From Alnus glutinosa (lineage: Eukaryota > Streptophyta > Magnoliopsida > Fagales > Betulaceae), in contig NC_084889.1 in the NCBI RefSeq assembly GCF_958979055.1, positions 5,162,761 to 5,226,760 of the forward strand: a DNA stretch of 64,000 bases, written 5' to 3'. Below the pieces are notes generated by a model that did not search any database, was not told the origin of the DNA, and was given only the letters and a program-made list of their open reading frames with translations. The position numbers and the translations under genes are program-made. Of the stretch, positions 37,467 through 48,000 are shown in pieces (within the stretch, counting starts at the first letter, position 1; the number at the start of each line of letters is the position of its first letter).

Positions 37467-37964
37467 TTGTTCATGACTCAAGTTCCCTGATAATGTATGC
37501 TAAAACATTTAATGAATTAAACTCAAAGATAAATCACAATGAATATCCATTTGAAATCAAATCATCCATTGTATGCGTTTGATAAACAAATCATAATGGA
37601 TATCATTTTTCAATCAAATAAGTCGATGTATTCATCGGTTGAAACACATTAAATATCCAACTTTTCAATAAATAAACATTCATTCTAAAGACATAAATCA
37701 ATTAAATGAATTAGACTTGAATAATATTTCCATAAACATCGGATTGTATAAATAGCATATCAAGAATGTGTGTGTTATTAATGGTTATGTTTCATTCTCA
37801 ACCTTAGTCGAGGATTTTAGCCTTCCATGACTCGAAACAACTCACTAACTTGAATTAAAAACATATACATTAAAAGAAACTATGAATGAGTGCTTAATAA
37901 AGAAAAGCTTACAAATGATTAACTTGTAAAGAAATCATAAAAAAAAAATTAAGGATTGCTACAC

Positions 37965-38665
37965 TAAAAGAGAACACACGTGAACAGGAGCTGGGCTCTA
38001 GTCACGTCCGGTTCTCTTTAAACAAACAAAAAAAAAAAAACAGAAAAATGCAAGGTCATGCTGGAAAGCACAGGAACAAGAAAGAAAAATCAACACCACC
38101 GGACTGCTTTATGTTTACAAAAATGGAAAGGAAAAAAAAAACAGAGAAAGAAAACACAACTGTAGAGAAAGAAAAAAAAAACTGCAGAGAAAGAAAAAAA
38201 CAAGACCAGGAATGAATGCAGAGAAACACAACTGCAGAAAAAAAAAAAAAAAAAAACTGCTTAAAAAAAAATAGAACTTACATGAACAGGAACTGCAACT
38301 CACGTTGCAGCTCACGTCTCACACATTGATCACCACAGAAAACTAGGTCTCGGCTGTAAAAGAAGAGAAAGAACAGGAAGTAAAAGCCAGACTTCCAAAA
38401 CTGCACTACGTACTAAAGTTTACAAAAGAAACGAAAGGAAAACAGAAGTGCTGAAGGAAGAAAAAAAAAGGCGTGAACTGGAGCTCCCCTCCAGTTACGA
38501 TCTGATTTTTTTTTTTTTTTTTACAAAGGAACAGAGCTCTTAGTTGCAAACTAAGAAGAACAGCACAAGAACCTTGCTAAATAAATCTCAACAGAAACTT
38601 GTAAAGAAAAGAATTGAAATCCTAACAAAACCAACGTGACTGGAGCTGCTGTCCAGTCACGTTCT
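37965..38665. repeat. Four degenerate hairpin motifs in A-rich DNA
   Basis: A motif of the form CGTGAACWGGAGCT, a short spacer, then YAGTYACGT appears at about 37978-38010, 38281-38320, 38470-38505 and 38633-38667. Each copy can fold, since its second half is an imperfect inverse of its first. Spacers are A- and G-rich. The purpose is unknown; see findings. Confidence 0.5.
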
Positions 38666-40743
38666 ATACTCTGTTTTTCTCCAGAAAAATTCAACTCCCC
38701 CCACTACTCGTGTCTCCCCTTTTTATAAGGAAAAGATAGGTTTTAAACATGCTGAAAAGTGGCGCCTCTTGTCTTCAAATTTCTGCAATTTCTGCTGAAT
38801 CCTGCAGGTCCAGCTTGTGTCTTCTATTTTTTTTTTTGTTTCCTTTTGCTTGCAAAGACTTTTGTGCATTGCTTTCCAAAATAAAATGAACTTGTTTCTT
38901 CCCATTTATGTTATCTTTTTGGGAAGAGCCGGCCAGTTCACATGTCTTCTTTTGGTCCTCCTTGCACAGTGTCTCATGCTGTTTTGGTGCCGTGAATTAT
39001 GGAAAGAGTCACAAAAAAAAGAAATTTAAAAATCTGCTCTTCAAAAGGTGCCACATGACTTGTCTTAGTACTGCATCAAATGCTCCGCGCATGCCTCAAT
39101 TTCTTTTCTCACTACAGGTCTTGCACATTCACGTGATGGAGAGAATTGCATGTTTGGTCAAGGATATTTGGTGCTACCCATGCATTTATCGACTTGCTGG
39201 CTGCTGCCAATATTTCTAAAGAAGCTCTCCACCTAGATTTTAATATCTCTAAAAAAAAAACCTTCACCTTTTTTCTTTTCTATATATATATATACACGTT
39301 TTTTCTCCAAATTTGAAAGTGGGCCAAATTGAGACAATTTTTTCACTTCTTTGCATTTTTTTCTTAAAAATCATCATTTTCTCTCAATGACCTACAAAAC
39401 ACCGAGACACTAAAAACTAAACAAAAATATTAGAAAATGACAAAACTAAAGGCTTAACAAATGCAAATTAAGGGGTTCAAATATGCAATATTTTGGACAC
39501 ATCAGAGTGGGCCATTTTCAAACGAGTTGGTAGTTTAGAGGACCAAAATGTAAGCCTTGGTAGTTCAGGGGGCCATCCAGAGAACGAGTGGTAGTTTGGG
39601 GGGCTAAATTGTATTTAACCCAGAAATTAAATATAAACAATCATGTTACCTCTCTCTTTCTCTCATTGCCTAAAGAGTAAAGACTAAACTAAAAAAATCT
39701 CATAAAAAACAAAACAAGTCTTTTTCTTTTATTGAGTTAGAACTTGAACAAAAAATGCAAAGACTAAAAAAATTAGTGGAGTTCTTTTTTGTTTCTTTCA
39801 AGTTTTCGAACTTAGAAGTTGAACCAAAACAAGTAAACAATTTTGGGTTTGTTTTGAATATTACTCTGAATAATATTATATTTTTTTAAAAAAATAAATC
39901 ATATTTTATTCAACTTTTTTAAATTTTTTTCAAATTTTATCTCACAAAGTCAAACATCGTAATTCGCGCAGTGAATTCGAATAATATTTGGATTCAACAC
40001 CTAAACAGACCATTAAAAAAACTCAATGTTTCATATTTCAACTGTGAAATAATATGATTATTCAAATAATATGATTTTTTTTTTAGTTTAAATTTAAATT
40101 GTGTTTTTATTTTAATAGACTTTATTATATAATGGGTCAAACGGGTCGTGTCATGTTGTGTCAACCGTTATTTAATAGGGTCGTGTAAGAGTTTAAGGGT
40201 TTGGCCTTTTTATCTAAACGGGTCTTGTTAGGGTTGACCTTTAACGGGTTGGGGAGTCAAACAGGTCGTATTAACTCGTTTTGACAGCTCTAGTTTTTAT
40301 GTATTTATTTTATTTTAGTTTTTTTTTTTTTGGTAATTATTATTATTATTATTTTATTAAGGGTATTTTTTGTCATTGGAAAGAATATTGACAATTTTTA
40401 ATACTTTAGGGAGAACATTGTCTAAATTGAGGGTTTGGATGAGACATTATAAATCGAGTAGTAGTTTGAGGTGATACGTGAACTTTACCCAAAATAAAAA
40501 ATAAAAAAGGTTTTGTAGTTTGTTTTAAACAGTATGTTAATAATAGGGTATCCATACATCATAAAAATCCGTTGATACTTGAGAAAGTTTTCGGTATTCC
40601 AAAAAAACAAAACCAACTTTTAAAAATGTTGCCAAACAAATACTCAACCTTTTAAATTGATTGGCAACCAATGAAAGAGTCGGCCATCTAGTTTCCAGCC
40701 TATATATCATTAAGTAGCTAGGAATGAGTTATATAATTTTACA

Positions 40744-41478
40744 ATACAAAAGGGTACTTAAGCTTAGTTGCTTCTTGAGTTGTACGTATAGACTCTCTTC
40801 TGATGGCAAAATGTTTATTTTTCAAATAATATAGGGATAGATATATTTTAGCCCCCCATACTACCACCCTTTCTCCGGATGGCCCTCCAAACTACTAATG
40901 CTGAGATTCTGGCCCCCCAAACTACCACTTTCTGATTTTTTAATCCCATCCGTCCATTTATGTCATCAGTTCTAAACAGAAATCCGAAAATACCCCTCCT
41001 ACACTTTGAAATTCACACGGTTAAGAGAGTGGTATTTTTCGGGTTTTTGGCCCATTTCTATTAGAATTGACAGCATAAATAGACGGATGAGGCCAAAAAA
41101 TCAGAAAGTGGTAGTTTGGGGGGCCAGAATCTAAGCATTGGTAGTTTGGGGGGCCATCCGAAAAAATGGTGATAGTTTAGGGAGCTAAAATATATTTAAC
41201 CCAATAATATAAGTTCCTTAATCTCCAATAAAGTACATGGGTTTGGTGACAACTTTTCAAACATTCTTGACAAAGAGATTCTCTTGATATTGTGTAGCAC
41301 ATAACATTGAGTGAGAAATCTTCATTTTATTCATTATATATACTTGAAAAATACAAAAACGAGGCCTAGAAATAGCACACAGTTCAAAATTTTCTAAACC
41401 AAATTAGAAGTGCTCACAACTCTCTATCCAATAGCATCTCCAATTCTAGGAAGTCGACAAATATCTCCAATTCAATTT
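40744..41478. repeat. Segmental duplication, copy B, part 2
   Basis: This resumes the match to copy A (24890-25240): GGGTACTTAA, AATAAAGTACATGGGTT, TTCTTGACAAAGAGATTCTC and GGCCTAGAAAT. It is interrupted by the Mutator MITE at 40834-41202. It shows that the repeats at 31.95-40.74 kb were inserted, or copied in, after or during duplication. Confidence 0.8.
40834..41202. mobile_element. Mutator-type MITE, 369 bp, with proven empty site
   Basis: Ends are GGGATAGATATATTTTAG and CTAAAATATATTTAACCC, inverted with a few mismatches, and the two halves fold into a long hairpin (CCCCCCAAACTACCA against its inverse). It is flanked by a perfect nine-base duplication AATAATATA (40825-40833, 41203-41211). 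The paralogous segment has a single AATAATATA at 24969-24977 and no element, which is the pre-insertion state. No protein is encoded. The ends resemble those of the 3.67-kb element at 35948. Confidence 0.92.
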
Positions 41479-41807
41479 AAAAAAAGTGTGAGTGTGTATG
41501 GCATTTATTAATTTATTTTTTATAACGCTTTTCTTAAGCTACCTTTTCAGAGTGCAAAAGCATTGCCGCTTGTAGTGGCAAAGGCAAAATTCACAAAGAA
41601 TTAATCGAACCGTCGGCGAAGGAGGCAAACACGAGGTAATGATCTTAAGATCAACGCAACGTCCTGCCGTTTTGGAGTCACAGGATTAAACGACAGCGTT
41701 AAAAGCCGACGTGATCGGCCTTCTTGTCTTTTTTGTCGCACTCGCACCATGTAAAATCTCAGAACGGCGGTTAAATCCGAATACCAGATTTTAAATACCA
41801 ACACTAC
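41479..41807 (+). promoter_or_regulatory. Upstream promoter region of SPT5
   Basis: This is the non-repeated DNA between duplication copy B and the SPT5 core promoter. It is GC-richer from 41560 on (CCGTCGGCGAAGG, CGACGTGATCGG). It is absent from the second SPT5 copy, whose match starts only at about 58992. No specific binding site is assigned. Confidence 0.45.
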
Positions 41808-41822
41808 CCCGACAAAAACCAA

Positions 41823-41828
41823 TATATA
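41823..41828 (+). promoter_or_regulatory. TATA box of SPT5 (candidate)
   Basis: TATATA about 190 bases upstream of the SPT5 start codon. It is conserved in the second copy (59005-59012) along with the following CTATA.CATCGCGGTTCTC. Conservation between copies partly reflects recent duplication. Confidence 0.5.
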
Positions 41829-42017
41829 CCCAACCCCAGTCTATATCATCGCGGTTCTCAAACACCCCCACCCTCCTACCCTGTCACCTGTGTCACAGAT
41901 CAAAAAAACTCTCACTCTCCTTAACCCTTATTGAGCCTTATATTTCCTAGGGTTTCCACTCTCAGAACCCACACAGCGTGAGCGAGGGACAGAGGAAGAG
42001 CGACAGAGATCAGAGCG

Positions 42018-45000
42018 ATGCCGCAACGTCGAGGAGACGACGACGACGACGACCTGGAGCCCGAGGAGGAGCAGGAGCAGCTCTTCGATGAAGAAGAGGA
42101 GGAGGAGGAGGAAGAGGAAGAGAGAGGAATGACAAGCCGGAAGCGGCGGCGATCGGACTTCATTGACGACTTGGCGGAGGAGGACGACGAGGAGGAAGAG
42201 GAGGATGACGACGACGAAGATTACGGTGGTGGTGGAGGTGGGGCGCGGAAGCACCGGCCTAAGAGGCGGCTTGGGTCCCAGTTCTTGGATATTGAGGCGC
42301 AGGTGGACAGTGATGACGAAGAGGAAGAGGAGGATGCTGAGGACGGTACGTTTCATTTCTGATTTCTCTTTTCTTTAATTGTTTGGCTTTAAATTTAGGA
42401 TTTGGAATTGATAGGACAGGCGAAGTTTAACGATTGAAATTTACTTTCTGTGTCGATTTGGGCATCAAGTTTTGTTAGGATTTGGATTAGGTTTTCTTTG
42501 ATTTGGGGATGAGGATGTTCCAGGTAAGTTGTAATTGATTGGGGGAACATAACGGTGGATGAGTTAATTAGCTTGAGGGAGCTGAATCTATGAGAGTTTC
42601 CGGAATAGGAGCGCGTGTATTGATGAAATATTGGGATTTGGGACTTGTCAGGTTGTGACTCGGAATTTTATTCTCTGTTGATGAGACTGGGATTAGATGA
42701 GAGGTGCTCTCAAATATCACTTTTATGTTTTTCTTTGAACATAGTTGTTGGAATTTAATTTCAAGATATATGGTAAAGCTCTAAGGAAGTGGTCTGCACA
42801 AGAAATGGCCGCCGTGAATTTGGCCATTGCAAGATACGGGAACCATCAAGACGGTTTGAAATGGCAGTTTTCAAGTTTGTAGCTCGGAATTATCTATAAT
42901 TGATCATGTGGTTTTGAAAAATACTTGGTGGTCAACAATGGAGCCAGTCAATGACAATAGGTATTTAAAGTTTCCCAAAATTTGTCAAAACATAGAGCAT
43001 TATTACTTTTTAAATGTTTGATATGCCAGTCGACTGACTATGGGTAATTATGTTGGAAAATTGCGATGACTTAATATCTGTTCGATGTCATTAAATTGTG
43101 TGATTAACCACTATTCTAATTTCAAATGTCTCCATAGTTGGTTTAGTTTCAGTTATGTGACATAAATATTGTTTATATATGTTGGATTTCAATCATGCCA
43201 ACATAAAGAGTCCATAGAATATTGCATATGCCAGTTTTGGTTTAGTTTTAATTGAATATGTATGCACAAAAACACATGCATACATATTCTATTCATATGA
43301 AGATGCCTATCTTTTTTCTTTTTATTTTTTTATTTTTTTTATTGGTTTTAGTGGTCTTTCACACTGATGTTAAACAACTTCTAATTTTTTTTAAAAGAGC
43401 ATATCTGCTGTGATTCCATAAGAGAAGGAAATAGTGTACTGCTTCTGTAATGTTATTGCTTTTACCACCCGTGCATATTGAACTTCAATGTTTTGGGTTC
43501 CAAGCAGTTGCTTCATTGGGGTTAGGTAAAACAATATCAAGGTGCTTCCACAATTATTATTTATTTATTTATTGTGAATAAGGTGCTTCCACAATTATAG
43601 GAAGTAACAAATGTTTTTTCAGTCCTTTTAATAAGGAACCAAAATTCATTAAAACGCAAAAGGGCGCACCCAAGTACACATGAAGTATACTAGAAAAATA
43701 CCTAACCTGAAAAAGATAAAAGATTAAAAAAAAAGTAGTCATGAAAACTAGAAATATGAAAACAATCATAGGCAGCCATCCATTGGTTAGGGTATTGAAG
43801 AAGAAGGCCTTTAATTCCACCACCGTCCTCTCACTATCTTCAAAGCTTCGATCATTTCTGTCTCTCTAGATACACCACATCAAGCAAGGCGAAATCATCT
43901 TCCTTACAACTTTACTTTGAGGACTACCAAACTGTCCTCTCCAATAAGGGACGGAGTTATAGTTGTTTTTCCCTTCCTGAGTATGAATGCAGCCATGGAA
44001 AAGAGGGTGAAAGGTCTTTTTGTAATTTTCTGTTCTGACAATTTGGGGTTCTTAACATGTGGGGTTCATGTGCATCAGTCACGCTGGTCCCAAAGTTTGT
44101 AGGGTTCGTTGTTGCTTTGGTGGGTTGTCTCTCGGGCGTTTAGTTTTTTCTTGTAACTCGTTTTGGGCTCCTTTGTGGTTGTTTGGTTGTTCTTTCGTGG
44201 GTTTTGGGGTTTTTTTTGTTGGTTTTGTTGGTTGTTGCGGGTTAGCTTTGGGTGTTTTTAGCGTATACTTCCTATGCACCTAGGGGCGCCTTTACGCTTT
44301 TTTAATTAATCTTTTCTTACTTATAAAAAAAAAAGTTAGTAGATTTATCAGGTAGTTTTGATTAACGTGGTTCCTCAAACTTTTCGTGTCCTCTTTTGGG
44401 TTTACCCCATAGATTTAGATATATAAAGAAAACAAAACTCGTGTGGTGAGTTAGACCATAAGAATGTAGTTGCTGTAACTAAATAATAATAAATTATAAT
44501 TGATTTTTGATCCATCCCTTATTTTTAATTTAAATACAATATTTTAAATAAAAATAAATAATAAGGCATGATGGGTTATAAGCAACTCATATCAGGGGTA
44601 AGAAGTGATTATTCACTGTGGGCGTGTTATGTGGGGGGGGGGGGGGGGGGGGGGGGGATAAAGTTATAGTGATAATGAAAAGAAGCAAACTTACGAGGGC
44701 CACATTGGGAATAAGTGTATTTTTTTGTAGGGTGGGGTGGGTGGGGGCAGCTATGTACTTAGTGCAAGATTAAATAAAATGTAGGATTTAGTATAGACCA
44801 GTGAATGGGATACATAACAAGAGGCCGAACTATACATGCTTGCCTGCTTGAGAGGCAATGGCCCCCAAAACTTCCTATTATTTTATTTGCACCACTGGTA
44901 AATGAATAACAAGTTGAACATGCAGATTTTATTGTTGATGGTGGAGCGGATCTGCCTGATGACGACGGTGGTAGAAGGATTCATCGTCGCCCACTGCTGC

Positions 45001-48000
45001 CGCGTGAGGAGGAACAAGAAGATGTTGAAGCTTTGGAGAGGAGGATCCAGGCTAGATATGCAAGGTCTGCTCACACAGAATATGATGAGGAGACCACAGA
45101 TGTGGAGCAGCAAGCTCTTTTGCCATCTGTTAGGGATCCAAAGTTGTGGATGGTCAAATGCGCGGTATGGTTATGTTTTTTCCATAAGTACATGGTTTTT
45201 GGTTTTTAGATTTTTTTTTTTTTTTTTAATTACTTTCCTATTTGTTCCCCTATTCTTTGGGGGAGAAAATGCTTATTAAATTCCTGTATTTATATACATT
45301 AGATTGGTCGTGAGCGAGAAGCGGTCGTCTGCCTAATGCAGAAGTATATTGATAAAGGACCTGAGTTACAAATCAGGTCGGCTGTTGCACTTGATCATCT
45401 TAAAAACTACATATACGTTGAAGCAGACAAAGAAGCCCATGTGAAGGAGGTAATTTATGTTTGCTGTATGGATAATTTGTTTTAACATGTGAGACTGAAT
45501 AGAATTATGCTTTAATTGATTTAACAAATTTATTTAATGATTGAGATTTAAATTGATATTTCTTTGCTTATACTTCAGGCTTGCAAAGGACTACGCAGTA
45601 TATTCTCACAGAAAGTAATGCTTGTCCCTATTAGAGAAATGACTGATGTTCTTTCAGTTGAAAGCAAAGCAATTGACCTTTCTAGGGACACTTGGGTCAG
45701 AATGAAGATTGGGACATATAAAGGGGACCTTGCTAAGGTATGGATTATAACTTTTTACCCAATGATATATTTTTCCCTGGATCTTTTGTCTGACCTTCAA
45801 GCTTTCTTTTCCATAGGTGGTGGACGTAGACAATGTCAGGCAGAGGGTCACAGTGAAGTTAATTCCAAGAATTGACTTACAGGCTCTTGCTAACAAATTG
45901 GTAATTCATCTCTTTCTTAGATTGTTTTGTCATTTGATCAGTACAAATGTCAACCTTTGATTAATTGATTAGTTAATTATTTTTAGAGGGACTGCATTAG
46001 GTTGTTGATGTATCCTGGTAATAAATGGGTAATTTATTTATGATACAGGAGGGTAGAGAGGTTGTGAAGAAGAAAGCATTTGTTCCTCCTCCACGTTTTA
46101 TGAATGTTGATGAAGCTAGGTAATGATTTCATTGTTTCTGTTTCCATGTAGTCTGTACATAATTTATGTTATGGTATAACATCTCGTTCAACTGGTCTCA
46201 TTACGACATGCTTTATATTCTCAGAGAACTGCATATTCGTGTAGAGCGCAGACGCGATCCAATGACTGGTGATTACTTTGAGAATATTGGTGGGATGTTG
46301 TTTAAAGATGGTTTCTTGTACAAAACAGTATCAATGAAATCAATTAGCTCTCAGAATATAAAACCTACTTTTGATGAACTTGAAAAATTTCGGCAACCTG
46401 GTGAGAATGGAGATAGCGATATAGCCAGTTTGTCTACGTTATTTGCGAATAGAAAGAAAGGGCATTTTTTGAAGGGCGATGCAGTAATTGTTGTGAAGGG
46501 AGACCTCAAAAACTTGAAGGGGTGGGTTGAGAAAGTTGAGGAAGAGAATGTTCACATCAGACCAGAAATGAAGGACCTTCCTGTAAGAATTAACTCAATT
46601 GCAATTATTTTTTTCCTGATTTGCCCGTTCAGAGAAGTTGTACAGAATGTGCCTGCTAATATATGTTCATTATCAATCTCTTTACCTTGTAATGGATGGT
46701 ATTTTGTGCAGGCAACTCTTGCTGTAAATGAAAAAGAGCTTTGCAAGTACTTTGAGCCTGGGAATCATGTGAAGGTTGTGTCTGGCACACAGGAAGGTGC
46801 AACTGGTATGGTTGTTAAGGTTGAGCAGCATGTGCTCATAATGTTATCTGACACGACCAAAGAACATGTAAGTGATACTCTTTCGAGGTACCATGAGGGC
46901 AACATTGTACTTCTTCATGATTAGCCTTTTAGTTGGACCTGTCATGCAAATATAATAGAACTATCCATTTGTGTTCAGATACGTGTATTTGCTGATGATG
47001 TCGTGGAGAGCTCTGAGGTAACTTCTGGTGTTACCAGAATTGGAGACTATGAGCTTCATGATCTTGTGCTGCTGGAGTAAGACATTTTCATCTGTTCAGG
47101 AATCACTTAAATATTTTCTTTTCATTTAATTGATCTTGTTACACATGAGTAGATGTCCTCATCTGATCAGGAATCACTTAAGCTTGTTTATTAATTTTGG
47201 TGCAGTAATTTGAGTTTTGGTGTAATTATTCGAGTAGAAAGTGAAGCATTTCAGGTGAGTAATCTTGCTAGAATGTTCAAATGTTCAACCCGCACTTTTA
47301 GGATGCTCATGTTTATGACTTTGTTGCTTAGGTTCTTAAGGGAGTTCCTGACAGACCTGAGATTGCTCTCGTTAAGTTGAGAGAAATCAAATGCAAGATT
47401 GACAAGAAAAACAGTGTGCAAGATCGGTATAAGAACACTGTGTCAGCAAAAGATGTTGTGAGGATCATTGAGGGTCCTTGCAAGGTGAGATCATGTTATA
47501 GCTTTGATTAATGTTGTTAGTAGGGCTTGCAATACTTATCTAATTACTCCTGTCATGTTAGGGAAAACAAGGCCCTGTAGAACATATATACAGAGGAGTC
47601 TTGTTCATCTATGATCGCCATCACCTTGAGCATGCCGGCTTTATTTGTGCTAAAGCCCATTGTTGCATTATTGTGGGAGGGTCGCGTGCCAATGGTGATA
47701 GAAATGTGAGTAGTTTGTCTTCTTATTTGTAGATTTATTGTTTAAGAAAAGATTTAGTAATTTTTATTATGGTCTCTTCTATTTTCTTCCTCTCACTTTT
47801 TTGGTTAGTTATATAACTTATATCTCTTTTTCTTTTTTAATAATATATCTCCTTTTCTTTCTGCACTCGTTTTTTTTTCGTTGACTTATCAATAAAGCAT
47901 TCTTGTTGTTGCTCTTATATCATTTTTAGGGTGATTCATACTCAAGACTCGCCAATCTTAAAACTCCACCTCGTATTCCGCAGTCCCCAAAGAGATTTTC

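Larger units (their letters stand above)
35948..39621. mobile_element. Non-autonomous Mutator-like element, 3.67 kb
   Basis: Terminal inverted repeats of about 130 bp begin GGGTTAAATAC and end GTATTTAACCC, with CCCAAACTACCACTCGTTCT inside. The flanks are AAAAATTAA (35939-35947) and AGAAATTAA (39622-39630), an 8-of-9 match, the size expected for Mutator. The interior has no transposase. It holds a GC-rich 150-bp patch (36195-36345), a (GA)n run (36500-36541), a 37-bp tandem repeat near 37393-37466, and A-rich DNA with four hairpin motifs (37970-38660). Some patches may be captured host sequence; I could not identify donors. Confidence 0.65.
35505..40495. mobile_element. Older inverted-arm structure hosting a Mutator-like element
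   Basis: Sequence at about 35505-35930 and 40120-40495 is related in inverted orientation. Shared marks are a 'CAAACTACT' end motif, AATACCCTTA/TAAGGGTATT, a (C/T)TGTCAA/TTGACAG word, and blocks rich in GGGTC, TCAAACGGGTC and GACCCGTT. The arms are diverged, so this is older than the element inside it. Ends and target duplication could not be fixed. It may be one decayed Mutator-like element or two facing MITEs. Confidence 0.45.

Noticed and set aside
37965-38665. A CRISPR-like array
   Set aside because: The genome is eukaryotic, only four diverged copies exist, and the spacing is uneven and the repeats not conserved.
41921-42356. Long minus-strand open frames opposite SPT5 exon 1, rich in Leu/Val/Ser
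   Set aside because: They are antisense shadows of the GAG/GAC-rich acidic exon. The same shadows appear at 59075-59464 opposite the second copy.
44633-44657. The poly(G) run as a biological G-quadruplex element
   Set aside because: It cannot be separated from sequencing or assembly error, and the other SPT5 copy does not keep it.
46166-46924. A free-standing 252-aa gene
   Set aside because: It is SPT5 exons 7 and 8 read through intron 7, which happens to stay open. Splice sites and phase place it in the 22-exon gene.
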